From Centrapalus pauciflorus (taxonomy: Eukaryota > Streptophyta > Magnoliopsida > Asterales > Asteraceae), in assembly GCA_020465985.1 (NCBI GenBank), contig JAANYP010004839.1:267827-331826 (forward strand): 64,000 nt of DNA, written 5' to 3'. Positions 22,980 through 34,848 of this stretch are shown here, one piece after another. The notes beneath the pieces are model-generated. The model saw only the letters and a program-made list of their open reading frames with translations. It was not told the origin of the DNA and did no database searches. Within the stretch, counting starts at the first letter, position 1; each line of letters starts with the position of its first letter. The translations under genes and the position numbers were made by a program.

Positions 22980-23400
22980 GCTCGAATCTATTAGGGGTAA
23001 TTAGGGTTACACTTAGTCTCGAGTCTAACCAAATACGCTCCTTTCGAGTCTGATACAGAGTTTCGAATCTAATTCGAGTTTGTGCTACATTCGAGTTTAA
23101 TTCGAGTCTAGTCTAGTTTCGAATTGGGTCTCGAGTCTACTTACATTCGAGTTTAATTCGAGTTTAGTATAGAATCGAATAGGGTTTTGAATCTGCTGTG
23201 TCTTCGAGTCTGTCTTGACCTTCGAATCTGAGGAATTTCGAATCTGACATTACTTTCGAATTTAATTGACTTACAACACTTAATCGAATTTAATCCCAAA
23301 TAAATTGGAATCTAATTATATTCGAATCTATCTAGATTCGAACGAATTAATTCAAATTAGTTTCGAATTAAATTAATTAAGTTCACTTCAATTACTTTCG
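22980..23400 (+). repeat. TTCGAGTCT/TTCGAATCT motif array in Copia-A leader
   Basis: About 18-20 copies of a TTCGA(G/A)T(C/T)T motif spaced about 15-25 bases fill the non-coding leader just upstream of the gag ATG (23406). The same motif recurs in the LTR and in the spacer before the extra ORF. Confidence 0.8.
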
Positions 23401-23405
23401 AAAAG

Positions 23406-24689
23406 ATGTCAAATCTTCAAAAATTCCTGGAAATGGACCACGAGGTCGGGAAGGCAAACACTCCGCCTAAGCTGATGAAACTCGAGGATTATTACTAGTG
23501 GAAAGATCGGTTTACCGATTTCGTGCGTTTTAATGATATGCGCATGTGGGTATGTATCGACGAAGGATACATTCCACCAGTTTCTGATGTTGAAGGCCGT
23601 CAGAAAGTCTTGTCATACCAAATGATGAAGGAGGATGATAAGAAGCTGTATGAAGCCGAAAACAAAGCGTTTTCGATAATCCGAATGGCTTTGCCTCAGG
23701 ATATACTACACACATTTCGGACACAAAAGACTTCTAAAGAACTTTGGGAGTCACTGGAGAAACGGTGTGAGGGTAATCCAAGGGTACGAAGAAAGCGTAC
23801 GGAATTATTGAAACAACAGTTTGCGATTTTCAAGTCGTTAAAGGATGAACAGCTGGATGATACCATCACCCGGTTCTATCATTTGTTGACGGAACTTGAA
23901 AGTCACGGGATCGAGTATACTGACACCGACAAGAACAATAAGCTTCTTGATGCCTTACCAGCCAAATGGGCTATGTATGTGGCAATGATCAAGCTTAATG
24001 AAGACAAGTATTATACTCAATCTCTGGAGGATATCGTGGGAACGTTGCGGGCATATCACTTCGAGCTACTGAAGGCAGAAACGGATTACAAACAAGTCAA
24101 GAATCCAGCGATGTATTTTGGAAAATCAACAAAACCTTCAGCGACCGCCGATCTGAAGACTGCTACAGCGTTTTTCACCGGAGAAACGTCGTCACCAGCA
24201 GAGACTGATGACACATTGAATAGAGCGTTCTTAGGATCAGGAAGATCGGAATAACTGCAGCCTCAAGTACAACAGGCATCGACATCTCAGAGCTATTCTA
24301 AGATGCCCATGAGTGCAAAATCAGCGGAAGAACATTTGAATCTGCTTGCTTCATTTGTGGCCGCGTATGGGAATTGTGTTCAGGGAAAAATTAACGATCC
24401 TGCACTCTGGGATGAAGACTACGATCAGGTCGACCCTGACGAGCTTGAGGAGATGGACCTTAAATGGCAACTGGCCATGGTAACCCAACGGGTTAAGAGA
24501 TTCATCAAAAGAACTGGGAGGAATCTGACAATGAACAACAAGGGGATTGGATTTGATAAGTCCAAAGTAAAGTGCTACAACTGTCAAGGTCTGGGACACT
24601 TCGCCAGAGAATGCCAGAGACGGAAGGTAGAAACGTACCAAGGGCAGAGTCAGCATCAGGGACAGTTTCAGAATCAGTCTCAAGAATGA
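23406..24689 (+). pseudogene. gag: Gag polyprotein, Copia-A (two stops)
   Basis: Copia-type Gag (UBN2-like). ATG 23406 starts MSNLQKFLEM, right after the leader array. One frame runs to 24689 with a TAG at 23496-23498 and a TAA at 24252-24254. Recognisable parts: KDRFTDFVRFNDMRMWVCID, a region like other Copia Gags (LWESLEKRCEGN, LLKQQFAIFKS, LLTELESHGIEYTD), EEMDLKWQLAMVTQRVKRF, and an intact CCHC knuckle (CYNCQGLGHFAREC, near 24575-24616). It would assemble particles and bind RNA. Confidence 0.9.
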
Positions 24690-26203
24690 TACATTGGAGT
24701 TCATCTAACGGTCAAGCCAACCTAGCTGGTCTACTATCCAATGTCACTTCAGACAGACAGCTAGATGGTACTTATGACTGGAGCTCACATCCAGAATCAA
24801 ATGCTCGGGCTTTTATGGCTGAAGTCACAGAGACTGGGTGTGAAGGGGAAGAGCAGACCACAAGGGACAGCAGTCCGATGTGGGTGGAGAAGACGAATGA
24901 TCAGACAGTTCTGGAGTTTGCCGCTAAAATGGCCAATGTGGAATCCGACCACACAAAGGTTAGTCTGACTTACTCTCTTTTCCATGAGTTATGTGTATTG
25001 TGTGTTAATTCTAATGATAGGTTAAATCTAGTCTTAGAATCACAAAAAACCATAACTGCTTAAAATGAGTCGTTAAAAATTGAAAATGCTAGCCTAAACG
25101 ATATTAAGCAAGATCTTAAAGAAAAACTTAAGGCTGATGCTCAAGATGTAATCGTTCTAAAAGACAAACTGAGTGAGCAGTGTGTTAGAATAGAGCTTAT
25201 GTATGAGCATGTGGAGGCCTAAGACATAGAGCTAGCTGAAACAAAGGTAAAGGTAGCAGAGGCAAACAGTAAGCTAGAGAAGTTTAGGAATTCAATCCTA
25301 AACCTAGGGAAAGTTTTAGATGCCCAGAGACAATCTAAAAAGCCCGTAGGTCTAGGATTTCATGAAATTCCTCCACCTTTTAATGCAAACTATGTGCCTC
25401 AGCCTCAGGAGAAAACTGACAAATCAGTGGACTTAGAGGACATACCTGACCCTATATCTGAGCCTATAGTAGAAAATACACCTAAGGTGGCTGACACAAC
25501 TGTCAAGGTTAAGAAAGTCAAATTTGTGTCTTCCTCCAGTGAAACACCTGCAGGAAAACATAAAATTGATTGGGCTGATCAGGACGATGAGCCAGTCACA
25601 ATAGATGTACAAAAGGACCAAGACACTAGCGAGACACCTAAGTCTAAGGGCACACACAAGAAGTCCATAGATAAGATGTCCTCCTTCAGATGTCATGAAA
25701 AGGGGCATGTTGCTTCTCACTGTCCGCTTAGGAAAGCCTAAGTTACACCTAAGACAGTGAACCCAACACCTGTTAAGCCCTCAACAAATGTGGCGAGCAC
25801 TAGTAGTTCTCAGAGTACCGAGAAAACTGTGCAGGCCACACCAAAACAAGTTGTGAAACAAACACCGGTAAAGGTTGGACCAAAGGAAGTGGTTAGGACA
25901 AATTCACCGAATCGTGTCGTTAATCAATCTAGGTCAGCACCTCAACAAGTCTATAGGAGCACAACACCTAGCAGGTCACACACTCCAGTTAGGTCTCATA
26001 CTCCAGTTAGACAGTACGCACCGGTAAGAGCTCAGGGATCACAGTCTGAAATGCAATATAATAGGAATTATTCTAGAGCTCCACAACAAATGCCTACTCA
26101 AAGGCATAGAGTGAAAGGCGAGATGGGTATTTGAAAGAGTTTAAGTATGTGGACGAGAATGGTATAACCAAGTCAGTTATGGCTTGGGTTCCCCGTGATA
26201 ACT
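24690..26203 (+). pseudogene. gag: Gag C-terminal region, Copia-A: coiled coil and second knuckle
   Basis: After a frameshift overlapping 24572-24689, Gag continues in another frame with TAA stops at 25061, 25220 and 25739. It encodes a Lys/Glu/Leu-rich coiled-coil-like stretch (IKQDLKEKLKADAQDVIVL), then FHEIPPPFNANYVP, an acidic/Lys region and a second, damaged zinc knuckle (FRCHEKGHVASHC, lacking the first Cys). A Thr/Pro/Arg-rich tail (25757-26134) repeats RSHTPVR. The Gag terminus near 26203 reads MAWVPRDN then TAA in a further frame. Long Gag with two knuckles and a coiled coil fits Sireviruses. Confidence 0.8.
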
Positions 26204-26226
26204 AACCTATTTTATTTCATGTGCAG
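26204..26226 (+). promoter_or_regulatory. Splice-acceptor-like gag/pol junction, Copia-A
   Basis: Directly after the Gag stop the sequence is CTAACC, a T-rich run (TATTTTATTTCA), then TGTGCAG ending at 26226, followed at once by the protease frame. It has the branch-point, pyrimidine and AG order of a plant intron end. Copia-B has the same arrangement ending at 41990. Inference only. Confidence 0.45.
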
Positions 26227-27489
26227 GAGATTACCACAGGTCCAAACAACAAGTGGTTCGTCGACAGTGGATGCTCCAGGCACATGACAGGGGAAAGAGG
26301 TCTACTTACAGACTTCAATGGTGGGAATCGGGGATTTGTATCATTCGCGGGTAACAAAGGAGGAAACGTCATGGGTACCGGAGTGGTCACTAATGGGACG
26401 ATCAAGTTGGACCAAGTTTATCATGTTGATAAACTGGTTCACAATCTCATTAGTGTATCTCGAATCTGTGACAAGAAGAACTCAGTATTGTTCACGGACA
26501 CTGAGGCGTTAGTGCTAAAACCGGGATTCAAAATTCCTGAAGAATGGGTATTGATGCGGGCACCAAGGAAGAATGACTTGTACATGCTTGATATGAACAA
26601 GCCGGAGACTTCGATGGGGCCAATCTGTCTGTTATCCAAAGCTTCGGAGACAGAATCGGTATTGTGGCACAGACGCATGGCTCACTTGCACCTAAGAAAG
26701 ATGAACTACATAACAAAGAATGGGTTGGTGCAAGGTGTGCCTATGAAGAGCTTTCAGTTCGAGGACAAGTGTCTACCGTGCAAGAAGGGCAAACAACATA
26801 AGGAGACACACAAGTCCAAGACGCAGAACTCCATAACCTCAACATTCGATTTGTTGCACATGGATCTTTTCGGACCAATCAACAAAAGGAGTATAGGAGG
26901 TAGTTGGTACTGCTTAGTTATCACTGACGATTACTCACGGTTTTCTTGGGTTTTCTTTTTAGGTACAAAGGACGAGACGGCTTCCAAGCTCATCGGGTTC
27001 TTAGACCAAGTGGAGAATTCCTACGGAACAAGGGTTAAAAGGATACGTAGTGATAATGGAACTGAGTTCAAAAACACTGTAATTGGTGTATATTGCCTAT
27101 CAAAGGGCATAGTGCATCAATTTAGTGCACCATATGAGCCTCAACAAAATGGGGTGGCCGAACGTAAAAACAGGACACTGATTGAGGCAGCTAGGACTAT
27201 GCTTTCGGATTCAAAGCTTCCTACCATGTTTTGGGGGGAGGCAGTGAATACCGCATGTCACATTTTAAACTGAGTCCTAACTGTCAAATCTTTGAACAAA
27301 ACCTGTTATGAAATTTTGAATAAACGGCCACCTAATTTAACTGGCTTCGAACCGTTTGGGGTACCATGCACTCTTTTACGTACAAAACATCAACCGAAGT
27401 TTGGTGAAAAGGCTGACGAAGGATACTTCCTAGGTTATGTGCCGAACTCACCAAACAAACGGGTTTTAACAAAACAAATGGTACGGTAG
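26227..27489 (+). pseudogene. Protease and integrase, Copia-A
   Basis: Protease active site KWFVDSGCSRHMTGERG (DSG intact) is followed by the pre-integrase zinc module LWHRRMAHLHLRKMNYIT with CLPCKKGKQHK. The integrase core has all three catalytic residues: LLHMDLFGP (D), RIRSDNGTEFKN (D) and QQNGVAERKNRTLIE (E). A TGA at 27271-27273 interrupts it, and a frameshift near 27460-27485 separates it from RT. Apart from these it looks well conserved. Confidence 0.92.
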
Positions 27490-29594
27490 AGATTATGTAT
27501 AACATTGAAGTCACTAGTTATACACATGAACCCCAAACTGGTCCAGAATGGATATTTGACTATGATAAATTATTTGAGTCATTTAACATTCCTTTGGATG
27601 AAAATGTAGGTACAATCAAAAAGGACATGACGACGTTACATCTGAATGACGAAGGTCATACCTTTCCGAGGACTACATTTCAATCCGCACCCGAGCCTAC
27701 TGCGACTGAAGATGGATCTCCAGAAGTTGCGGATGCAGAAGCACCTACCACTGAGAATCAGACTCAAGCAACAAGTTCCAACTCTAAGGAAAATGTCCAC
27801 GAGGAGGAAAATGTAGAGACTGAGCCTGTTCCCCCATTAGGTGAAATAGGATCTAACTTAGGAGATAATCTGAGAGTTGACGAGATAGAGACTTCTAGGA
27901 TTAATAAGAACCATCCTATAGAAAGCATCATAGGAAATCCTAATGAGGGTGTGAAGACTAGGAGTAGTGTAAATAACAACACTGTATTGTTGTCGATGAT
28001 AAACGACTCCGAGGCATATCATACCTGTCTATATTCGTGTTTCATATCGCAAGTAGAGCCTAAGAATGTGCAAATGGCACTTAAGGATAACTCCTGGGTT
28101 GAAGCGATGCAGGAAGAACTCTCGCAGTTTAGGAAACTAGAAGTGTGGGAGTTAGTTCCATTACCTCGAGGGGAAGTTGCCATAGGAACCAAATGGGTTT
28201 TTAAGTGCAAAAGAGACGATCGGGGTATAGTCACGCGCAACAAGACTAGGCTAGTTGTAAAGGGTTTCAACCAAGAGGAGGGAATCGATTACAATGAGGT
28301 GTTTGCACCAGTAGCAAGGCTGGAAGCCATTAGGTTGTTTCTAGCGTTTGCCTCCTTCAAGGGCTTTAAGGTATATCAACTAGATGTTAAGAGTGCTTTC
28401 CTATATGGGAAAGTGAAGGAGCTGGTGTATGTAGAACAACCGCCCGGATTTACAGATCCAAAATATCCTGATAGAGTATATCGCTTAGATAAGGCTCTAT
28501 ATGGATTGCATCAGGCACCAAGGGCATGGTATGAGACTCTATCCAACCATTTATTAGAGAACGGGTTTGAAAGGGGTAGGATAGATAGTACTCTGTTTGT
28601 TAAGAGGAAGGGAGAACATTTTATCTTGGTACAAGTGTACGTCGATGATATCATTTTTGGATCATCAGACGAACAGATGTGCAAAGATTTCGAGAAGGTG
28701 ATGAAGTCGAAATTCGAGATGAGTGCTATGGGAGAGTTAACTTTCTTTTTGGGGTTACAAGTTGACCGGAAGAAGGAAGGGATGTTTATCCATCAGACGA
28801 AGTATGTCTACGACATATTGGAGCATTTCGGGATGGAAGGAACAAAATTGACTGCCCATTTCAGCACGCCGATTCAAGTGAATCACAATCTCGGACCGGG
28901 TACTGAAAGTGATACCGATGTGGATCCGACGTTATATCGGGCCATGATTGGATCACTTATGTATTTGACTGCTTCAAGACCTGACATCATGTTTGCTGTG
29001 TGTATTTGTGCTAGGTTTCAAGCGAATCCGAAGGAGATGCATATGAAAGCTGTGAAGCGGATTCTACGATACCTCAAGTCGAAACCGAAGCTGGGACTTT
29101 GGTATCACGCGGAGGGAGATCTAGAGTTGGAGGCGTTCACGGATTCTGACTACGGAGGATGCAGCTTGACGCGCAAATCAACAACTGGAGGTTGTCAGTT
29201 CCTAGGAGGGAGATTGGTATCCTGGCAATGCAAGAAACAAACATCGGTAGCCGTGTCAACGTGCGAGGCCGAGTATGTTGCTGCTGGTAGTTGCTGCTCA
29301 CAGGTTCTGTGGATACAACAACAATTGCGGGATTACGGTTTGGCTTACACTCAAACTCCAATTAGGATAGACAATCAATCTACAATTGCTATAACTAACA
29401 ATCCAGTTAAACACAGTAAAACAAAGCACGTAGACATTAGGCATCATTTTATTCGTGATTGTGCTGAAAAGAACTTAATCAAATTGGTAAAAGTGGCAAC
29501 AGAAGATAATAATGCAGATTTATTTACCAAAGCATTTGATAAGTCACGGTTTGAATATTTAATTCAACTAAATGGAATGCGCAACCCAGAGTAA
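27490..29594 (+). pseudogene. Reverse transcriptase and RNase H, Copia-A
   Basis: An uninterrupted frame of about 700 codons, open but cut from its upstream polyprotein by the 27460-27485 frameshift. Acidic linker first (residues about 40-150), then RT: WVEAMQEELSQFRKLEVWEL, GTKWVFKCKRDD, VFAPVARLEAIRLFLAFAS, YQLDVKSAFLYG (catalytic D) and VQVYVDDIIFGSS (DD intact). RNase H: LEAFTDSDYGGC, STCEAEYVAAGSCCSQ and IRIDNQSTIAITNNPVKHSK, ending LFTKAFDKSRFEYLIQLNGM. All catalytic acids are present. Confidence 0.93.
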
Positions 29595-31764
29595 TTTGGC
29601 CTTAGTAGTAGTATATTTCCTTTTATAGCTGTAGTATTTCTTTCTTTTTATAGTCAGTCTGCTAATTTAGGATAGTTTCTATTTTTAGTAAGTTTCTATT
29701 TTTAGTAAGTTAGTAGGTTATCTTATTTTCTTGCTATTTCTTATGAAAAACAAAAGAAAAAAGAGAAAATCATAAAAATACAAAAAAAAGAGAATATCAG
29801 ATAAGAGTTAAGTCTTAGAAACATAGGTTCAAAGTGACGAAAATTAGCACAGTCGTTACAAACTCTAAGTGTTTAGGCTTTCACACTTAATGCAACTAAA
29901 ATTCTAAGTGTTATACTTCATTTTAGTTTGATGTGTTGGTAGGCATAATACATATAGGGAGTCTCAAGGCAAATAAAATATTCAAGAAAAAGTCAAGCGT
30001 GTCACTAACTTAGATGTACGACCAATCGGTCTTAATTTTTATGTACAAGACACACAAACTTTGAGTGTAAATGAGGTATGCAAACTTTCTGGGGATGTAT
30101 GGCAACATCAAATACATCTTAAAATGGAAAGAATAGAAAAATCATACAAAACTGAGAGTCGAAAACATGTTACTCTGTTGTACGTAAGTACAGACCTGTT
30201 GCCTCTGTTTAGATTCGGGTTGGCATGATATGTTGCTTTGTTGTACGTCGGTACAGACCTGTCACCGCTGTCTTGCTAACTTTAAGAATAAACCTTAAGT
30301 CAAACTAAGACACTTTGTTGTATGAAAATACAGACCTGTGTCCGATGTTTGTCTTTTAAAGAAAGTTTGCAAATACCAACAAGTTAGAATCTTTGTCTGT
30401 GTGCATTGATCATAAAAGTATGTCTATGTCTGAGTCACGTAAGATAATTTCATGATAAATAAAAATGCCAAGGGATATTCCAAAATGTAGAATGTTTAAA
30501 GGGGTAAAATACCAACAATCGGCTAAATGGGTATTTCACGATAAACAATCAAAGAAATCAAAAATTCCTAAGTGTGAAAGTTTAAGTACTGAAAGTGAGT
30601 CTCTGACATCGCTATCTGATTGAACCTTTCTTAGACTATACTCATCAAAAATATTTTGTTTAGTATTTAGCTTAGGTTGTAAATTTTAATAGGTATAGCT
30701 TAAGTCTAAGTTAAATTTTTAGTCAAAATTTTAAAATTTCAATTTTACTTAGTTTTTTATTTTATTTTATTTTATTTTTTCTTAGTTTATTTTATTTTAC
30801 TTTTATTTTTACTTAGGAAAAGGGTCAAAAATTACTGAGGGTGCATTCATAGTTGGATAAAATAAACACTGCGTGAAAAATCTTGTGCTTAGGGTAAAAG
30901 ATTTGGCATAGTTTATCTCGTTACACAATACCGTAGAAAAGGTTGAAAAAGTTGAAGTTATTTCAAAATTTTCGAAAATTTTCTAAGCGTTTGGTGTTAT
31001 TCGAGTTTAGGACAGACTCGAAATTAAGATGTTTCAAATCTGTCAGTAGATTCGAGTTTGGGCTTAGACTCGAAGGTTGGTAGTATATATAGGTTAACAG
31101 TGAAGTCATTAACTCCTTACTGTTTTCGAATCTATATCCTCGAATCTATTTAGGCGATTTCGAATCTATTGCTCGAATCTATCGTTTTTCACATAAACGA
31201 CAATTTGTCGAGTTTCTTGCCTTAGTGTTCGATTCTACTGATACTTCTAGGTACAAACAACTTGGTTGTACAAGATTCATGTAGTTTTATACACCATTTT
31301 AGGCAAAATCATCGATTTTTGAAGGTTTATGGGTATAAATCGTGGTTTTCAAAATTACCAAGATTGGACCGATAAATAGTCAAATTAAATGCACATATCT
31401 GTGATTAGTAACTAGTAGGACTAATGAATGTAATTTTCTGAGTCCAAAAAGGTTAAAATCAAGAGATTTGGTGTTGAGTAAGGCCGACGGTTCGAATCTG
31501 TTCCTGAGGTTTCTCGAGTCTGTCATTAAACTCGAGAAGGACACTAGATTCGAATCTGTCATCAAACTCGAAAAGGGGATTTATTTGAATATGTCTATTC
31601 GAATCTGTTACTTTATTTGAATTATCTAATTTAAATTTTATTAAACTTGTAGAAATTCTTTTGTGTTGGATTTTGTACTTAATCAAGTTCAAAATTAAAC
31701 AAATTTGAATTTAGGCAAGTTTATTGATTTTTATTAATTCTAATAGTTTATTTATTGTGTAGAT
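29595..31764 (+). other. 2.2-kb spacer between pol and the extra ORF, Copia-A
   Basis: Non-coding in all frames. It contains three near-identical 26-base motifs (30174-30339), T/A homopolymer-rich stretches (30740-30820) and, from 31000 to 31620, repeats of TTCGAATCT/GACTCGAA. Its end (TTCTAAT, T-rich, TTGTGTAG two bases before the ATG at 31765) resembles a splice acceptor, suggesting the downstream ORF is made from a spliced subgenomic RNA. Confidence 0.6.
30174..30339 (+). repeat. Three spaced 26-base motifs
   Basis: Motifs like TTTGTTGTACGT followed by GTACAGACCTGT lie at 30174-30199, 30237-30262 and 30314-30339 (starts 63 and 77 apart). The first two contain a perfect or near-perfect inner GTAC...GTAC inverted repeat; the third has lost it. 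No coding explanation. Confidence 0.8.
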
Positions 31765-34700
31765 ATGGCTGTTCGAGTTTTTGTGCCGAAGCACAATATG
31801 GTCCTTCACCCTGACCATCATCTCCCTGAGGCGCAAGGATATCGTCAAATGTTGGATTTCCTAGTAGAATCTAGGATAGCTTTTGCCTTATCCCATAATA
31901 TTCAAATTGTAATTCCATATGTTCGCCAATTTTATGATCATCTTCAGGTGGACTGCTCTGTCTCCCCGACAGTGCTAAGAACAAGAATCGCAGGGCAACC
32001 GTTAGTGTTTTCCGCGGATATGCTGCGTCAGGTGTTGCAGCCGGGTTCACAAGAAGAAGAGGCTGGGCCTATTGACTTTCCACTGAGTATTAGGCAGGCA
32101 GCATTTCAAAGAACGGGTTACAGTTTGGATGTCACGAAAACTTCCTACATGAAGAGCGGGCTAATTGGCCAATGGAGATTTTTGGCTCATGTTTTCATGG
32201 TCTGTTTCGCGGCAAAGAAAGCTGGCTTTGATTACATCGTCTCGAAGATCCAGTCTGGGATGATCGCGTTAGTGTATAATCGGCCATTCAGCTTTTCACA
32301 GATGTTTTTCTCGGAATTCGTTCACCAAATTTCGGCTCCAGAGCAGCAACAGTTTTTGCTGTATCCTCGGTTCATCATGATGCTAATCAGACATTTCTTG
32401 CCGAATTTGCCTCAGCTGAATGAAATACAAAGTGTCGCGGTAATGGACAAAAGAATTTTTGCTGATTGCTCCTCGCACAGAGGAAAGTTGGCGGTTCCAG
32501 TCGAGGGACCGTTGTTTGTAGCTATTCTGAATAGGAATTTTGAAGCCCCAGATACTGCTAACTGGGCAGGGGAAGTTGAAGTTCAACCTAGACAACCACT
32601 GCAACAACAACAACCGCAATCACAGCCACCGCGAGCACAGCCAGAAAGGCGAAGACAAAGAGCGACTGCGAGTCAAACACAGGCATCAAGGCCTTCTACA
32701 AGTCAGCAGCCAGAGGTACAAGAAGCCGGGCCGTCGAATGTCCCAAACGAAGCTGATCAGTTGTGACAAACTTTATATGAAATTTGGGAAGCAGTACCTA
32801 ACGCCAATGAAGAGATATCTGCAGCATTGGTGGGAGAATTACTTGAGCCTCCAGAGGGAGAAGAAGATGTGCTAAGAGATGTTGATGAATATGTGCCAGA
32901 GCAGACTGGTAATGATGAGTCATCATCTGCCACCGACTCAGATGAGATGGAGGAAATAGAAGTTGAAGCCCCAGTGTCTAGAGAACCTCAAGTTCAAATT
33001 GGAACTTATGGCTCAAGGTTGGTAGTCAATGAAGAAGCTTCGAGGAGGAGAGTGACAAGAGAGTCTGATGACTCCGATTTTGAAGAAGAAGAGATTGCTC
33101 CTTTAGTGACAAGGCAACGGGCCAAGCGTCACAGACTTATGCATGGATCGTCTTCAGCCTCCGCAGAACAATCTAAAAATCCTGAAACTCAAACTCCTCA
33201 ATCTCAAGAACCTCAAACCACCTTTCCACCACCACCACCTCAAGATGAACCGTATATCCCATCGCCGATCATTCCAACGCCAATTCAATCCATCCCATCA
33301 ACCTCATCCACATATGCTGAAAATCAAAGGTTTCTGCGCCTAAAAGATCGAGTTGACTTCCAGGAAATCCAAATTTTTGGACTAACAACGGCAATCAATG
33401 AAATTCAGAGTCATAACGCAAATCTTCATAACGAGAATGCCGATCTCAAAAAGATTGTGGAGAAAGTTCAGGAAGAGAACACAGAGCTAAAATCATTTGT
33501 AGCAGATCAGGAAGCTGAGATAAGGTCGATGCACTCCCTAATTGAGCAGTTAATGAAAAATTTACAGGCTCAGGGGGAGACGTCGTGCCGTGATCAAGAA
33601 GTTCAGAGGCCGAGAGATGATGATGAAGAAGATCAAGGCAATGATCCCAGCTCTCAAAGACAGAATGAGCCATTAGATTTTTCTGCTGCTCAGGCTGCTC
33701 AATCTCAGGGGGAGCCTAGTCAAGCAGGAGGAGAAGTAGGAGAAGCGAGTTCATCTAAGCCTATGGATTTTGAGATTAGTGAGATGATAGATGCTCTCAT
33801 GGATCTTGATGACGATCCGATGGATGTGGGTTTTGATTTTGAAGATGAAATGGAAGAGCTGGAAGAGGGTGAGTTTGTGCCTGAAGATATTGTTGACTGG
33901 AGATCAGATGATGAGGTATGTGCTGATGAGGATGATGAAGCTGATGAGATTGTCGTGCAGCAAAACCCTATCACTGATACATATATAATAGAAGGCAATG
34001 ATGTTGTTAATGTAGATGTGGTGAATGCTGCTTTAAATGCTCAATCATCAACAGAAGAACCTGCTAGAGAGTTAACAAATGAAGAGAAACGAAAGTTGTG
34101 GTTCAGGGCTGAACAGAAGGAGTTAGAGCTTAAAAAGAAAATGAGGGTGCCGGGTACTGGAAAGTTGTCTGGAAGCATATTAAGCTGGTTCTTTGATCGA
34201 GAACTGCAGCTATTCATAATCAAGAGGAAAGACGGGCTCCAGTACCTGAGGCGAACTCTGAAAGCATTCAACTCACTGCCAAAGATTGAGATCAAGGCAT
34301 TAGCGTGGAATGACCTGATCAATATTGGCAATGATCCCTACGCAGATATAATAGCCAGAATCATAAGGAAAGAGGGAAGATCAAGAAAATTTGAACGCCT
34401 GAATCCAAGGGTAGGAAGAAGAGTAGAGGATCCTTCTCGTATTGATCCTCTAACTGGGCGACCTTGGATGAAAATTCAATACAAACCCGTAAGGTGTCTA
34501 AGAAGGTGCCGCTCAAGCCTATGCCACAGAATGTCTTGAAGAATCTGCATTGGTGGTATGCTGAAAGTGAGACTGGAGAAGCGGTGATGGAAGATTTTGA
34601 AGAAAATGTTATTCTTAGAATCTATGATCCTCTTCATTTGGTAAACCTTTCTAGAGATGATCTTCAAATTTTGCATGCTTGTAAGATTTCTAGTGATGCT

Positions 34701-34790
34701 CATATGGATAGTGAGGCTAGGAAATATGAGAATGTGGTTAAAGTATGTGTTGAAAAGGGCTTGTATGCTGGAAGTAGTTTGAATAAATAA
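31765..34790 (+). pseudogene. Post-pol extra ORF (about 1,000 codons), Copia-A
   Basis: A long ORF after pol, function unknown. One frame runs 31765-34539 with a single TGA (32764-32766); a frameshift near 34470-34530 leads to the last part ending at 34790. Parts: N-terminal globular domain (residues about 1-260: YRQMLDFLVESRIAFALSHN, YMKSGLIGQWRFLAHVFMV, FLLYPRFIMMLIRHFL); Gln/Arg/Pro-rich linker to 333; acidic region; Pro-rich piece (about 475-515); coiled coil (about 525-600); acidic block (about 640-740); basic C-terminal part (LWFRAEQKELELKKKMRVPG). No signal peptide or membrane span is visible, so it is not an obvious envelope. The N-terminal domain is homologous to that of Copia-B. Confidence 0.75.
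33572..33714 (+). promoter_or_regulatory. Internal polypurine-tract copies within the Copia-A extra ORF
   Basis: AGGGGGAG occurs at 33572-33579 and 33707-33714 inside the coding frame (encoding QGE), identical to the terminal tract at 34838-34846. They may be extra plus-strand primers or neutral repeats. Confidence 0.45.
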
Positions 34791-34837
34791 TAAACAAAGT
34801 TCTTGATCAAATGTGTGAATTATTAGAAGCTATCGTC

Positions 34838-34846
34838 AAGGGGGAG
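34838..34846 (+). promoter_or_regulatory. Polypurine tract, Copia-A
   Basis: AAGGGGGAG two bases before the 3' LTR; presumed plus-strand primer site. Confidence 0.85.
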
Positions 34847-34848
34847 TC

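Noticed and set aside
31765..34790. Calling the Copia-A and Copia-B extra ORFs retroviral envelope genes
   Set aside because: No signal peptide, membrane anchor, cleavage site or glycosylation-rich ectodomain is visible; low-complexity acidic and coiled-coil regions argue otherwise.
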